In this document: positions 15,107 to 26,900 of the stretch, piece after piece
Numbering within the stretch: the first letter of the stretch is position 1
How the letters are laid out: the number at the start of each line of letters is the position of its first letter
From: Saccharopolyspora erythraea
Lineage (GTDB): Bacteria; Actinomycetota; Actinomycetes; Mycobacteriales; Pseudonocardiaceae
Assembly (NCBI RefSeq): GCF_018141105.1
Contig: NZ_CP054839.1
Span: 3,224,001 to 3,288,000 of the forward strand
DNA: 64,000 nt
Reading direction: 5' to 3'
The notes under the pieces: model-generated
Told to the model about the DNA's origin: nothing
The model's database searches: none
The model's input: the letters and a program-made list of their open reading frames with translations, nothing else
Made by a program: the position numbers and the translations under genes

Positions 15107-16171
15107 TCAGTCGTCGTCAGCGGCGTAGAACTCGCGCACCTTGCCAACGATGTGGTCCTGGTCGTCGGCGGTGAGCCCGGTGTGGGTGGGCAGGTAGAGA
15201 CCTCGTTCGGCGAACCGGTTGGCGTTGAGCTCGCGCCAGTGCGGGGCGAGGTAGCCGGGCTGGCGGCTCATCGGCTTGAAGAACAGCCGCGTCTCGATGC
15301 CTTCCCGGGCCAGGAACTCGCGCAGGCCGTCGCGGTCGCGCGCCAGCACGTCGTACATCCACAGCACATCGCGTCGGGGCATCAGCGTGATGCCGTCGAC
15401 GTCGCGCAACCCCTCGTCGTAGCGCTTCTCGATCCGGGCGCGGGCGGTCAGGACCTCGTCGAGCCGCTCGGTCTGGGCGAGCGCGACCGCGGCCTGCATC
15501 GCCGTCATCCGGAAGTTGTAGGCGAGCTTCTTGTGCAGGAAGCTGTGGTCGCGGGAGAACGCCATGCCGCGCAGGTGCTCCATCTGCGCGGCCAGCCGCC
15601 CGTCGTCGGTGAGGCAGATGCCGCCTTCGCCCGCGGTGATGATCTTGTTGGCGAACAGCGAGAAGCAGGCGATGTCGCCGACCGGGCGGATGCCGTGCGC
15701 CTCTGCGGAGTCCTCCACGACGCGCAGGTTGTACTCGTGGGCGAGCTCCATGATCGGGTCCATGTCGCAGCGCCTGCCGTAGACGTGCACCGGCATGATC
15801 ACCTTGGTGCGCGGGGTGATCCGCTCCTCGATGAGCGCCACGTCGATGTTCAGGTCGTCCGCGCAGTCCACGAAGACCGGTGTGGCGCCGGTGTAGGTGA
15901 CCGCCCACGCGCTGGCGATCATGGTGAACTCGGGCACGATCACCTCGTCGCCGGGACCGACCCCGAGCGCGCGCAGCGCCAGCGTGAGCGCCGTGGTCCC
16001 GGAGGAGCAGGCGACGCCGTGCGCGATCGCGTTGTAGCGGGCGAACTCCTCCTCGAAGCGCCGCACGAAGGGGCCCTGCGAGGAGATCCAGCCCTCGGTG
16101 ACGGCCTGCGTGGTGTACTCGAGCTCCCGCCCGGCCAGCCAGGGCTTGGACACGGGGTAGCGCACCGGCAT
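15107..16171 (-). CDS. nysDII: GDP-ketohexose aminotransferase, DegT/DnrJ/EryC1 family (nysDII type)
   Basis: 354-residue PLP-dependent sugar aminotransferase. SLFANKIITAGEGG places the PLP-binding lysine at residue 176; ACSSGTTAL (substrate phosphate region) and EDSAEAHG (PLP-contacting Asp) are also present. In nystatin/amphotericin clusters the homologue (NysDII/AmphDII, about 352 residues) converts GDP-3-keto-6-deoxymannose to GDP-mycosamine. Perosamine synthases, which aminate C4, look very similar, so the position of the amino group is inferred from context rather than seen. ATG 16171 lies two bases after the stop of the upstream glycosyltransferase, with GAGG about 9 nt upstream, suggesting coupled translation. 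The GDP-mannose 4,6-dehydratase (DIII) is not in the window. Confidence 0.92.
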   Translation of the reverse strand: MPVRYPVSKPWLAGRELEYTTQAVTEGWISSQGPFVRRFEEEFARYNAIAHGVACSSGTTALTLALRALGVGPGDEVIVPEFTMIASAWAVTYTGATPVFVDCADDLNIDVALIEERITPRTKVIMPVHVYGRRCDMDPIMELAHEYNLRVVEDSAEAHGIRPVGDIACFSLFANKIITAGEGGICLTDDGRLAAQMEHLRGMAFSRDHSFLHKKLAYNFRMTAMQAAVALAQTERLDEVLTARARIEKRYDEGLRDVDGITLMPRRDVLWMYDVLARDRDGLREFLAREGIETRLFFKPMSRQPGYLAPHWRELNANRFAERGLYLPTHTGLTADDQDHIVGKVREFYAADDD

Positions 16172-16173
16172 CG

Positions 16174-17580
16174 TCAGATCCTCGCCTCTCGGTCGTCGCG
16201 CATCGCGGGCAGTTGCAGCAGCAGGTCCGCCGCCCGCTCTCGGCCCCCGGCCTCGTGCAGCAGCCGGCTGAACCGCTCGGCGAGGGCGCGGAAGCAGGGC
16301 TCGTCGAGCACCCGGGTCAGCTTGTCCAGCACGTCGTCCACGTCGATCGTCTCGGGGCGGTCCAGGGTGAGGCTGACGCCCAGGTCGCGGCCGCGTACCG
16401 CCTGGTCGTCGCAGTCCACCCACAGCGGACGCACGACGAGCGGCTTGCCGAAGTGCAGTCCCTCGTGGAAGCCGTTGCCGCCGGCGTGGGTGAAGAACAA
16501 CCGCACGTTCGGGTGCGCGAGCACGTCCAGCTGCGAGGGAACCCACTTCTCCACGCGGAGGTTGTCCGGCAGCTCCCCGCGGTCCGGCAGCAGGTGGTGC
16601 TGCTCCGCGGGCAGTTTCCACAGCACGTGCGTGCCGCGGTCGCCGAGCCTGCGGGTGACCTCCAGCAGTGCGTGCACCTGTTCGCCGGTGAGCCGGGTGA
16701 CGGTGCCGAAACCCATGTAGACCACCGACTCGCGGGCGCTGAGCCAGTCCTGCAGCCCGCCGTCGTCGGGCGCCTGCGGCAGCGGCGGCACCATCGTGCC
16801 GACCAGCCGCATGTGCTCCGGGACCTGGAAGGGGTAGTCCAGCTCCGGTACCGAATAGCACAGCACCATCTCGGCGTGCTCGATGCGGGACATGAACCCG
16901 GCGGCCTCGCGCGAGACCCCGAGGTCGTCGCGGATCTGCTGGTCCAGAGCGGCCCGCTCGCGCAGCTCCCTGGTCATGAACATCGCCAGCGTGCGGAACT
17001 TGAAGAGCTGGTTGGCGATCCGTTGCGCGAAGCTCATCGCGTAGGGCAGCCCGGAGTGCGGCACGGGGAAGCCCGGCCCGGTGTAGGACTTCGCGAACGG
17101 CACGTGCGAGGTGAGCACGTTGCTGGGCATGAAAGGCACGCCCAGCACGAAGGGGATCTTCTTGGTGATGGCCAGTTCGTAGCCGTAGGAGCACATGCTC
17201 TCCACGACCATCAGCGCGGGCCGGATCTCCTCGACCGCCTTCTCCAGCGCCCGGTACTTGGCGATGCGGGCCACAGGGGAGAACGTGTGCCGGATGACGG
17301 CCCGGTGCGCTTTGAACCGCGAACGCTGGGTGACCTCGCGGTAGGTCTCGTCGTCCCAGGTGACCGCCGACATCTCCGGCACCACCGGGCCCAGCGGCAC
17401 GAACCGCACCGGGGTGTCGTCGCGCAGCGCCTCGATCTCGTCGCGCCGGTTGTCGTCGGTGGCGAAGTGCAGGTCCTCCACGCCGCGCCGGGACATCTCC
17501 TCGGCCAGCACGAGTAGCGGGTTGAGCAGCCCACTCTCCGGATGGCTGACGAACAGGACCGGCCGCCGGGTCGACTCCAT
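16174..17580 (-). CDS. nysDI: UGT-like glycosyltransferase, aminodeoxysugar transfer to the macrolide (nysDI type)
   Basis: 468-residue GT1-family, GT-B fold enzyme. The C-terminal donor-binding segment reads FFTHAGGNGFHEGLHFGKP followed by PLWVDCDDQA, like eukaryotic-style UGTs and the polyene mycosaminyltransferases; the N-terminus has FVSHPESGLLNP. It is longer than EryCIII-type macrolide enzymes, and no EryCII-like helper gene is seen. It should transfer the GDP-aminosugar made by the next gene. ATG 17580 is supported by AAGGGTG about 8 nt upstream; the longer frame to 17691 runs through the promoter. First gene of the - strand operon, divergent from the loading-module PKS, with an operator-like box about 90 bp upstream. 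Confidence 0.92.
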   Translation of the reverse strand: MESTRRPVLFVSHPESGLLNPLLVLAEEMSRRGVEDLHFATDDNRRDEIEALRDDTPVRFVPLGPVVPEMSAVTWDDETYREVTQRSRFKAHRAVIRHTFSPVARIAKYRALEKAVEEIRPALMVVESMCSYGYELAITKKIPFVLGVPFMPSNVLTSHVPFAKSYTGPGFPVPHSGLPYAMSFAQRIANQLFKFRTLAMFMTRELRERAALDQQIRDDLGVSREAAGFMSRIEHAEMVLCYSVPELDYPFQVPEHMRLVGTMVPPLPQAPDDGGLQDWLSARESVVYMGFGTVTRLTGEQVHALLEVTRRLGDRGTHVLWKLPAEQHHLLPDRGELPDNLRVEKWVPSQLDVLAHPNVRLFFTHAGGNGFHEGLHFGKPLVVRPLWVDCDDQAVRGRDLGVSLTLDRPETIDVDDVLDKLTRVLDEPCFRALAERFSRLLHEAGGRERAADLLLQLPAMRDDREARI

Positions 17581-17666
17581 GAACAACACCCTTCGCGAGT
17601 TGGCCGTCCCGGGGTCCCGACGGGACGCGGGCCGGTGCTGGCGAGGATGTTTCTCCCACATCAGGA

Positions 17667-17682
17667 CGAGGAGAATCCCTAG
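17667..17682 (-). promoter_or_regulatory. PimM-like operator box facing nysDI
   Basis: On the - strand the bases read CTAGGGATTCTCCTCG, close to the PAS-LuxR operator CTVGGGAWWTCCCBAG known for PimM (consensus from memory). It sits about 87 bp upstream of the DI start. The -10-like hexamer seen at the other copies is not obvious here. Confidence 0.5.
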
Positions 17683-17719
17683 TTCTGGCAACCACCTCCC
17701 ACCGTGGTCCTCGCCGAAT

Positions 17720-17753
17720 CTGGGGAAAAGTACAGCGGTGCCGCGAATACGGT
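17720..17753 (+). promoter_or_regulatory. Operator-like box with -10 hexamer before the loading-module PKS
   Basis: CTGGGGAAAAGTACAG at 17720-17735 shares 12 of 16 positions with the PimM-type operator, and exactly 12 nt later comes TACGGT (17748-17753), a TAnnnT -10 hexamer. The box thus occupies the -35 region. The PKS start at 17809 is 55 bp further. This favours ATG 17809 over the in-frame GTG at 17704, which would place the promoter inside the gene. Confidence 0.55.
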
Positions 17754-17808
17754 CGCCGTGACCAGTGGTGGCGGTCCCGCCCGAGCCAGGCCAGAGGTGG
17801 TGCAGTGC

Positions 17809-20800
17809 ATGACTATCCCGCGTAAGACGGCCCCGGACGGCGAGACCGACCCCGTCGCCGTGGTGTCGATGGCGTGCCGGTTCCCTGGCGGGGTGCGGTC
17901 CCCGGAGCAGTTGTGGGAGCTGGTCGTCTCGGGCGGCTGCGCTATGTCGGCGCTGCCCGGCGACCGCGGCTGGGACCTGGCGGGCCTGAGCGCGGCGGGA
18001 GTGCCCGCGGAGGGCGGTTTCCTGGCGGACGCGGCTGATTTCGACGCCGCGTTCTTCGGGATCTCACCACGCGAGGCGCTGGCCATGGACCCCCAGCAGC
18101 GGCTGCTGCTGGAAGTGGCGTGGGAGGCGATCGAGCGCGCCGGGACCGATCCGCTTTCGCTGGAGGGCACCCGGACCGGGGTGTTCGCCGGGACGAACGG
18201 GCACGATTACGCCGTCGCGGCGCGGGATTGCCCGCAAGACCTCTCCGGACACGCCGTCACCGGCTTCTCCCCGGCGGTGACTTCCGGGCGGCTGGCCTAC
18301 TTCCTGGGGCTGCAAGGCCCTGCGATCACTGTGGACACCGCGTCCTCGTCCTCTCTGGTCGCCGTGCACACGGCGTGCCGGACGCTGCGGTCCGGCGAGT
18401 GCGAGATGGCGTTGGCGGCCGGTGTGACGGTGATGTCCACGCCGGCGTCGTTCGTCGGCTACGCCCGTCAGGGCGGGTTGGCGCCCGACTCGCGCTGCAA
18501 GCCCTTCTCCGCCGACGCCGACGGCACGGTCTGGTCGGAGGGTGTCGCGGTGGTGGTGCTGGAGCCGTTGTCGCGGGCGCGCGCGAACGGTCATGAGGTG
18601 CTCGCCGTGGTGCGGGGTTCGGCGGTGAACTCCGACGGCGCTTCGTCGGGGCTCACGGCACCGAACAGTGCGGCGCAACAGGCCGTGATTCGTGCCGCGC
18701 TGGCCGACGCCGGGTTGGCCGGCGCGGACGTCGGCGCGCTGGAGGCGCACGGCACCGGAACCAGGCTCGGGGACCCCGTCGAGGCGGCGGCGGTGCTGGC
18801 GACCTACGGCCAGGACCGCGCCGCACCGCTTTTGATGGGTTCGGTCAAGGGTGCTCTGGGGCATGCGCAGGCGGCGGCCGGGATGGCGGGGCTGATCAAG
18901 GCGGTGCTGTCGATGCGGCACGGAGTCCTGCCCGGCATCGGCGGCCTGCGCGCGGTCACATCCGAGGTGGACTGGGCTTCCGGCGCGGTGGAGGTGCTCG
19001 TCGACCACGTGCCGTGGCCGCGCCGGGACCGCCCGCGCCGCACGGGGGTCTCGTCGTTCGGCATCGGCGGGACGAACGCGCACGTAGTGCTGGAGCAGGG
19101 GATATCGGCCCCGCAGGAGGAGATTCCGGCGCGCGTCACGCCCGCCGCGGTCGCGATCCCGGTGTCGGGCCGCACGGAGGCCGCGCTGGAAGCGCAGATC
19201 GCCCGCGCCGTCGAGCTCGCAGGCGCGGCCGACGTGGCTGATCTCGGTTTCTCGTTCGCCACGCGCCGGTCGGCGTTCGAGCACCGCGGGGTGCTGCTGA
19301 GCACGGGCGGTGAGCTCGTCGAGGCCGCGCGGGGGGTCGTGGACGGCGGGTCGCTCGCTGCGGTGTTCTCCGGGCAGGGTGCGCAGCACATCGGCATGGG
19401 CCAAGCCCTCTACCACCGGTTTCCGGTTTTCGCTGCGGCACTGGACGAGGTGCTGGATGAGCTGGACCGGCGCCTCGACCACCCGCTGCGGAGCGTGATC
19501 TGGGGAAATGACCCCGAGCGGCTGGACCGCACCGAGCACACCCAGCCCGCGCTGTTCGCCATCGAGGTCGCGTTGCACCGGCTCGCCGAGTCGCAGGGCG
19601 TGCGGCCCGCCTACGTGGCCGGGCACTCCGTGGGCGAGATCACCGCGGCGCACGTCGCGGGTGCGCTGTCGCTTCCCGACGCGGCAGCGCTGATCAGCGC
19701 GCGCGGCAAGATGATGCAGGCGCTGCCTGCGGGCGGCGCGATGGCGGCGATCCAGGCCGGTGAAGACGAGGTGCGCGCGCTGCTGACGCCGGAGGTCAGC
19801 CTCGCCGCGGTCAACGGGCCGCGGTCGGTGGTCGTGTCGGGAACGGCCGACGCGGTGGAGGGTGTCGCCGCGCACTTCGCGGGACTCGGCCGCCGCACGA
19901 ACCGCCTGCGCGTCTCGCACGCCTTCCACTCGCCGCTGGTGGAGCCGATGCTCGACGCCTTCCGCGAGGTCGTGCGCGGGATCAGCCTCGGCGAACCGGA
20001 GATCCCGGTCGTGTCCAACCTGACCGGCCGCGTCGCGGAGCCCGGCGAGCTGGCCGACCCGGAGTACTGGGTGCGGCACGTGCGCGAGCCGGTGCGCTTC
20101 AGCGACGGCGTCCGCGCGCTGCGCCACGCGGGCGTCACCACGTTCCTGGAGTTCGGGCCGCACGGCGTGCTCTCGCCGATGGTGCACGAATCTCTCGACG
20201 CCCCGGCCTCGGTGGTGGCCGCGCTGCGCCGGGACCGCGACGAAGAGGTCGCCTGGGTCACCGCGCTGGCCCGGCTGCACGTCACCGGCACCGAGGTCGA
20301 CTGGCGCGAGCTGTTCGAGGGCACCGGCGCGCGGCCGGTGGACCTGCCGACCTACCCGTTCCAGCGCGAGCGCTACTGGCCGGAGCAGGCCGGTGCACGT
20401 CCGGTCGTGCCGGAGGCCGAACCGGAGCGGCCCGGGTTGTCCGCGCGGCTGGACGACGTGCCGGAAGGCAAGCGCAAACCGTTCCTGCTCGACCTGGTGC
20501 GTGCGGAGGCCGCATCGGTGCTCGGGCATCGCGTGCTCGACGCGGTCGGGGCGGACCGGGTGTTCAAGGACATGGGCTTCGAGTCGCTGACCGGTGTCGA
20601 GCTGCGGGACCGGCTGTGCCGGGTGACCGGGCTCGCGCTGCCGAGCTCGCTGGTCTTCGACCGGCCCACGCCGGCCTCGGTCGCGGAGTTCCTCGACGAG
20701 GCACTGGCCGACGACCGCTCGGAGTCGCTGACCGTGCAGCTGGACGACCTCGAGGAGCGGGTGCTCGCCGGCGCCGGCGACTCCGAGCAGCGGGAGGAGC

Positions 20801-20931
20801 TCGCCGCCCGCCTCGACCGGATCGCCGCGCGGGTGCGCGGCGGTTCCGCCGCACCGGTCGCCGACGCCGACATCACCGACGCCTCCGTGGACCGGCTGCT
20901 CGACCTCATCGACGAAGAGTTCGTCGTCTGA
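17809..20931 (+). CDS. nysA: Polyene PKS loading module, KS(S)-AT-ACP (nysA type)
   Basis: 1040 residues that prime the assembly line. The KS active site reads DTASSSS instead of DTACSSS: Ser179 replaces the nucleophilic Cys, while the two His motifs (EAHGTGT, GALGHAQ) remain. This KS(S) form is characteristic of NysA/AmphA, where it is thought to decarboxylate malonyl-ACP to an acetyl starter. AT with GHSVGE (Ser607) and HAFH, so malonyl-CoA. ACP GFESL (Ser926), with Glu where Asp is normal. No DH, unlike the longer NysA. The C-terminal docking segment ends [16 protein letters not shown] 17809 has AGAGGTGG about 8 nt upstream. 36 bp separate it from the next PKS gene. Confidence 0.94.
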   Translation: MTIPRKTAPDGETDPVAVVSMACRFPGGVRSPEQLWELVVSGGCAMSALPGDRGWDLAGLSAAGVPAEGGFLADAADFDAAFFGISPREALAMDPQQRLLLEVAWEAIERAGTDPLSLEGTRTGVFAGTNGHDYAVAARDCPQDLSGHAVTGFSPAVTSGRLAYFLGLQGPAITVDTASSSSLVAVHTACRTLRSGECEMALAAGVTVMSTPASFVGYARQGGLAPDSRCKPFSADADGTVWSEGVAVVVLEPLSRARANGHEVLAVVRGSAVNSDGASSGLTAPNSAAQQAVIRAALADAGLAGADVGALEAHGTGTRLGDPVEAAAVLATYGQDRAAPLLMGSVKGALGHAQAAAGMAGLIKAVLSMRHGVLPGIGGLRAVTSEVDWASGAVEVLVDHVPWPRRDRPRRTGVSSFGIGGTNAHVVLEQGISAPQEEIPARVTPAAVAIPVSGRTEAALEAQIARAVELAGAADVADLGFSFATRRSAFEHRGVLLSTGGELVEAARGVVDGGSLAAVFSGQGAQHIGMGQALYHRFPVFAAALDEVLDELDRRLDHPLRSVIWGNDPERLDRTEHTQPALFAIEVALHRLAESQGVRPAYVAGHSVGEITAAHVAGALSLPDAAALISARGKMMQALPAGGAMAAIQAGEDEVRALLTPEVSLAAVNGPRSVVVSGTADAVEGVAAHFAGLGRRTNRLRVSHAFHSPLVEPMLDAFREVVRGISLGEPEIPVVSNLTGRVAEPGELADPEYWVRHVREPVRFSDGVRALRHAGVTTFLEFGPHGVLSPMVHESLDAPASVVAALRRDRDEEVAWVTALARLHVTGTEVDWRELFEGTGARPVDLPTYPFQRERYWPEQAGARPVVPEAEPERPGLSARLDDVPEGKRKPFLLDLVRAEAASVLGHRVLDAVGADRVFKDMGFESLTGVELRDRLCRVTGLALPSSLVFDRPTPASVAEFLDEALADDRSESLTVQLDDLEERVLAGAGDSEQREELAARLDRIAARVRGGSAAPVADADITDASVDRLLDLIDEEFVV

Positions 20932-20967
20932 CCACCTTTCTCCCGCTGCTGATGTGAGGACTGACCG

Positions 20968-23900
20968 GTGCAGGAAGACCAGCAGGAAAAAGTCGTCGAC
21001 TACTTGCGGCGGATGACCGTCGACCTGCGGCACGCCCGCAGGCGCATCGACGAACTGGAGGGCCGGGCCCGCGAGCCGATCGCGGTGGTCGGGATGGCCT
21101 GCCGCTACCCCGGCGGGGTGCGCACGCCCGAGGATCTGTGGGAGCTCGTCGCAGGCGGCGGTGACGCGATCTCGGGTCCGCCCGCCAACCGCGGGTGGGA
21201 CCTCGCGCGGCTGGCGCGGGACAGCGCGACCACCTCGGGCGGTTTCCTCCACGACGCCGACGAGTTCGACGCTGACTTCTTCGGGATCTCCCCGCGCGAG
21301 GCGCGGGCGATGGACCCGCAGCAGCGCGTCCTGCTGGAGGTGTGCTGGGAGGCGGTGGAGAACGCCGGGATCGCGCCGGACTCGCTGCGCGGCACGCGGG
21401 GCGGGGTGTTCGTCGGCGCCTACCACTGGGGCCGCTCGCAGGCTGTGGCCGATGAGCTGCAGGGCTACACGATGACCGGCACCGCCTCCAGCGTCATGTC
21501 CGGACGGCTGGCCTACGCGCTGGGATTGCAGGGCCCGGCGCTCACGGTGGACACCGCGTGCTCGTCGTCGCTGGTGGCGTTGCACCTGGCGGCCCGGTCG
21601 CTGCGCGAGGACGAGTCCTCGCTGGCGCTGGCGGGCGGGGTCACCGTGATGTCCGACCCGTCGCTGTTCGTGGAGTTCAGCAGGCAGGGCGGGCTGGCGG
21701 CGAACGGCCGCTGCAAGGCGTTCTCCGACGACGCCGACGGCACCGGCTGGGCCGAGGGCGCCGGTGTCGTCGTGCTGGAACGGCTCAGCGACGCGCGCCG
21801 CAAGGGCCACCGCGTGCTTGCGGTGCTGCGCGGGTCGGCGGTGAACTCCGACGGTGCGTCCAACGGGCTGACCGCGCCGAACGGGCCGGCACAGCAACGG
21901 GTGATCGAGCAGGCGCTGCGGGCGGCCGGCCTGCGTCCGTCCGATGTGGACGCGATCGAGGCGCACGGCACGGGAACCCGGCTGGGGGACCCGATCGAGG
22001 CGCAGGCGTTGCTGGCGGCCTACGGGCAGGGCCGCGAGAGGCCGCTGTGGCTGGGCTCGCTGAAGTCGAACGTGGGACACACGCAGGCCGCCGCCGGGGT
22101 CGGGGGCGTGATCAAGGTGGTGCAGGCGTTGCGGCACGGGGCGCTGCCCAGAACGCTGCACGCCGAGCGTCCGTCCTCGCACGTGGACTGGGAGTCCGGC
22201 GCGGTGCGGCTGCTGACCGAACAGGTCGAGTGGCCCCGGGGTGAGCGGCCTCGGCGCGCTGCGGTGTCGTCGTTCGGCGTCAGCGGGACGAACGCGCACG
22301 CGGTGCTGGAGGAGGCTCCGGTTGAGCAGACCGAGGAGCACACCGGCGCGGAGGAACCGGACCGGACCGGCCCGGTCGTCTCGTGGATGGTCTCGGCGCA
22401 CAGCGAAGGCGCGCTGCGGGAGCAGGAGGAGCGGTTGCTGCACCACGTGCAGCGGAACCCGGAGCTACGTGCCCGCGACGTCGGGCACTCCCTGGTCAGC
22501 GCCCGCTCGGTCTTCGCGCACCGGGCTGTCGTCCTCGGACGCGGGCGCGACGAGTTGGTCACCGCACTCGGCTCGGCTGCCGGCGGCGCTCCGGGCGCCG
22601 ACGTGGTCGAGGGAACGGCCGATGTGGACGGCGGCACGGTGCTGGTCTTCCCCGGTCAGGGCTCGCAATGGGCCGGGATGGGCGCTGACCTGCTGACGAG
22701 CTCTGATGTTTTCGCCCACCGCATCGCCGAATGCGAGCAGGCGCTGCGCCCGCACGTGGACTGGTCGCTGACCGACGTGCTGCGCGAAGCCGACGGCGCA
22801 CCTTCCCTGGAGCGCGTCGACGTCGTGCAGCCCGCGACGTTCGCGGTGATGGTCTCGCTGGCCGAGCTGTGGCGTTCGCACGGCCTCCGGCCCGATGCGG
22901 TCGTCGGGCACTCGCAGGGCGAGATCGCCGCCGCGGTGGTCTCGGGCGCGCTGTCGCTCGCCGACGGCGCGAAGGTCGTGGCCCGGCGCAGCCAGGCCAT
23001 CGCCCGGCGGCTGGCCGGGGCGGGCGGGATGCTGTCCATCCCCTTGCCGCTCGCCGAGGTCGAACCGCTGGTGGCGCCGCGCGGGATCTCGGTCGCCTCG
23101 GTCAACGGGCCGCGTTCGGTCGCCGTCTCGGGCGACCCCGAGGCGTTGGACGAGCTGTTCGGCGAGCTGGCCCGGGACGGTGTGCGGGTGCGGCGCATCC
23201 AGGTCGATTACGCCTCCCACTCCGCCCACGTCGAGACGCTGCGCGAGGAACTGCTCGCCGAGCTCGCCGGCGTCGAGCCGCAGGCGGCACGCATCCCGCT
23301 CTTGTCCACCACCACCGGGCGGTGGTCCGAACCCGGTGAGCTGGATGCCGCGTACTGGTACCGCAACCTGCGCGAGACCGTGCTGTTCGCCCCGGCGATC
23401 GAGGCACTGCTCGACGAGCAGCACCGCGCGTTCATCGAAGTGAGTCCGCACCCCGTGCTGCTGGGCGGGATGCAGGAGCTCATCGAGCACCACGCCGAGC
23501 CCGCCGTCGCGGTCGGCACGCTGCGCCGCGACGACGGCGGCATGGACCGGTTCCTGACCTCCGTGGCCTCGGCGTTCGTGCGCGGAGCCGCGGTGGACTG
23601 GAAGCACGGGCTGGGCCGGGGCCGCGCGGTGGAGCTGCCCAGCTACCCCTTCCAGCGCGCGCGGTTCTGGACCGCTCCGGCGCCCGGCGAGGCCGAGGAC
23701 GCCGGGTTCTGGCAGGCCGTGCGGCGCGGCGATGCCGAGTCGCTGGCGACGGACCTGCACGTCGACCAGCAGGCACTGGAAGCCGTCCTGCCCGCGTTGT
23801 CGTCGTGGCACGACCAACGCCGGGGCATCGCCGAGTCCGACGCCTGGCGCTACGAGGTGCGGTGGAAGCCGCTCGCGGGTCTGCGGTCGGCCCCGCTCGC

Positions 23901-26900
23901 CGGGGACTGGCTGCTGGTCACAACCGCCGAGGCAGCGGACGACGACGTGCTCGAGGCGCTGAAAGGCCAGGGCGCCGACGTCCGGCGCCTCGTGCTGGAC
24001 GAATCCTGCGTCGACCGGGACGTTCTCGCCGCCAGGCTGACCGACACCGACGGTCTCAGCGGCATCGTGTCGACACTGGCCTTCGCCGAGCGGCCGGGCG
24101 AGCGGTACCCGGCCATGCCGCTCGGGCTGGCTCTGACGGTCTCGCTGGTGCAGGCGCTCGGCGACGCCGGAGTCCAGGCCCCGGTGTGGGCGCTCACGCG
24201 GGAGGCGGTGCGCTGCCGACCGGACGAGTCGCTGCCGAACCCGGTGCAGTCGCAGGTGATGGGCGTCGCGTGGACCGCCGCGCTGGAGCATCCGCAGCGC
24301 TGGGGCGGGAGTGTGGACCTGCCCGCCGCTCTCGACGGGCGCCCGGCCGGGCTGCTGGCCGCGGCGCTGACGCAGCGGGACGGCGAGGACCAGCTCGCGG
24401 TCCGGTCGGCCGGGGTGTTCGCTCGCCGCCTCGTGCGGGCCGCGCCGCCACGCCCGGTCCGGGACTGGGCGCCGCGTGACACCGTCCTGGTGACCGGGGG
24501 AACCGGCGCCATCGCGCCGGATCTGGCGCGGTGGCTGGCCGGGCAGGGTGCGCAACGGATCGTCCTCACCTCGCGGCGGGGGCTCGCCGCCGAGGGGATG
24601 CCGGAACTGGTGGCCGAGCTCGCCGAGCACGGCGCGGCGGTGGCCGTGGAGCCCTGCGACGTCACCGACCGCGATGCCGTCGCGGCGATGCTGGACCGTC
24701 TGAGGGCAGAAGGCCACGTGATCCGCACCGTCGTGCACGCGGCCGCGGTCATCGGTCTGCACACCCTGGACAAGACCACGCTGGAGGACTTCGCCGAGAC
24801 CGTGCACGCCAAGGTCGCCGGCGCCCGGCATCTCGACGAACTGCTGGACGAGGAGGAGCTGGACGCCTTCGTGCTCTACTCCTCGATCGCGGGCATGTGG
24901 GGCAGCGGGTCGCACGCGGCGTACGCGGCGGGCAACGCCTACCTCGCCGCGCTCGCGGAGAACCGGAGGGCGCGCGGGCGCCCCGCGCTGTCCCTGCACT
25001 GGGGCAAGTGGCCGGACTCGCCGGAGCTCGCCGAGGCCGACCGGCACGGCGTGCGGCGCACCGGACTGCGGATCCTCGACCAGGACACGGCGTACTCGGG
25101 CCTCAAGCGTGCCCTGGACGAGGACGCCTCGGTGCTGGCCCTGACCGACATCGACTGGGACACCTACCACCCGGTGTTCACCTCCGGCCGGCCGACGACG
25201 CTGTTCGACGACGTGCCGGAGGTGCGGCAGGCCGGCCGGACCGCTGCGGCCACCGGCACCCAGGGCTTCGCCGACCGGCTGCTCGCGCTTTCCGAAACCG
25301 AACGGGCGAGGACCCTGCTGGAACTGGTGCGCGGCGAGGCCGCGGCGGTGCTCGGGCACGCGGACGGCGCGGGCCTGGCGGAGCGCAGGACGTTCCGCGA
25401 GATCGGGTTCGACTCGGTGACCGCCGTCGAGCTGCGCAACCGGCTGGTGCGCGCGACCGGCACGACCCTGCCCACCACCGTGGTCTTCGACCACCCGTCG
25501 CCGTCGGCGCTGGCGGTGCACCTGGGCTCGCAGCTCTCCGGCGAGCGGGAAGCCCACGCCGCGACCGCGGTCGCCGCCTCCGATGAGCCCATCGCCATCG
25601 TCGGCATCGGGTGCCGGTTCCCCGGCGGTGCCGACAGCCCGGAGAAGCTGTGGCGACTGGTGTCCGAGGGAGCCGACGTGATCTCGGAGTTCCCCGCCGA
25701 CCGCGGCTGGGACACCGCCGGGCTCTACGACCCGGACCCCGACCGAGCGGGAACGACGTACTCGGTGCGTGGCGGCTTCCTGGACGACGCCTCCGGTTTC
25801 GACGCCGCGTTCTTCGGGATCTCCCCGCGCGAGGCCCGGGCGATGGACCCGCAGCAGCGGTTGCTGCTGGAAACCGCCTGGGAAGCGATCGAGCGCGCCG
25901 GGATCGTGCCGGAGACGTTGCGCGGCAGCGCCACCGGCACGTTCGTCGGGGCGAGCCACCAGGGCTACAGCGCCGGCGCGTTCGGAGTCGCCGACGGCAC
26001 GGAGGGGCAGTTCATCACCGGCGCCGCCGCCAGCGTCCTGTCCGGGCGGATCTCCTACCTGCTCGGGCTGGAGGGCCCGGCGGTGACGGTGGACACCGCG
26101 TGCTCGTCGTCGCTGGTGGCGCTGCACCTGGCGTGCCAGTCGCTGCGCAGCGGGGAGAGCGGGCTGGCGCTGGCGGCAGGCTCGACGGTCATCGCGGGGC
26201 CGCAGGACTTCCTGGGCTTCAGCCGGCTCGGTGCGCTCTCGGCGGACGGGCGGTGCAAGGCCTTCGCCGAGGGCGCGGACGGGATGAGCCTGGCCGAGGG
26301 CGTCGGCGTCGTCGTGCTGGAACGCCTTTCGGACGCGACGCGCAACGGGCACCCGGTGCTGGCGGTGGTGCGCGGCTCGGCCACCAACCAGGACGGCGCC
26401 TCCAACGGGCTCACCGCCCCGAACGGACCCGCCCAGCAGCGCGTGATCCGCCAGGCGCTGGCCAACGCCGGTGTCGAACCGGGCGAGGTCGACGTCGTTG
26501 AGGCGCACGGCACCGGTACCGCGCTCGGCGACCCCATCGAGGCGCAGGCGCTGGCGGCCACCTACGGCGAGGACCGCGACCCGCTGCGTCCGCTGTGGCT
26601 GGGTTCGCTGAAGACCAACATCGGGCACGCGCAGGCCAGCGCGGGCATCGCGGGTGTCATCAAGATGGTGCTGGCCCTGCGCAACGGGGTGCTGCCGCCG
26701 ACGCTGCACGCCGAGCGGCCCACCCAGCACGTGGACTGGTCGGACGGCCGGATGCGGCTGCTGACCGAGGCGGTCGAGTGGCCGTGGCACGGGCGCCCGC
26801 GCCGCGCGGGGGTGTCGGCGTTCGGGATCAGCGGTACGAACGCGCACGTCATCCTGGAGCAGGCGGATGCCGAGGAGGCGGTCGACGGTGAGCCGGTCGC

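Noticed and set aside
15107-16171. Aminotransferase called as perosamine synthase
   Set aside because: The motifs fit both, but gene order beside a DI-type transferase and the N/M pair favours the mycosamine enzyme. Not excluded.
17704-17808. GTG 17704 as start of the loading PKS
   Set aside because: It would put the operator-like box and -10 inside the gene; the 35 extra residues are not PKS-like, and ATG 17809 has a good ribosome site.
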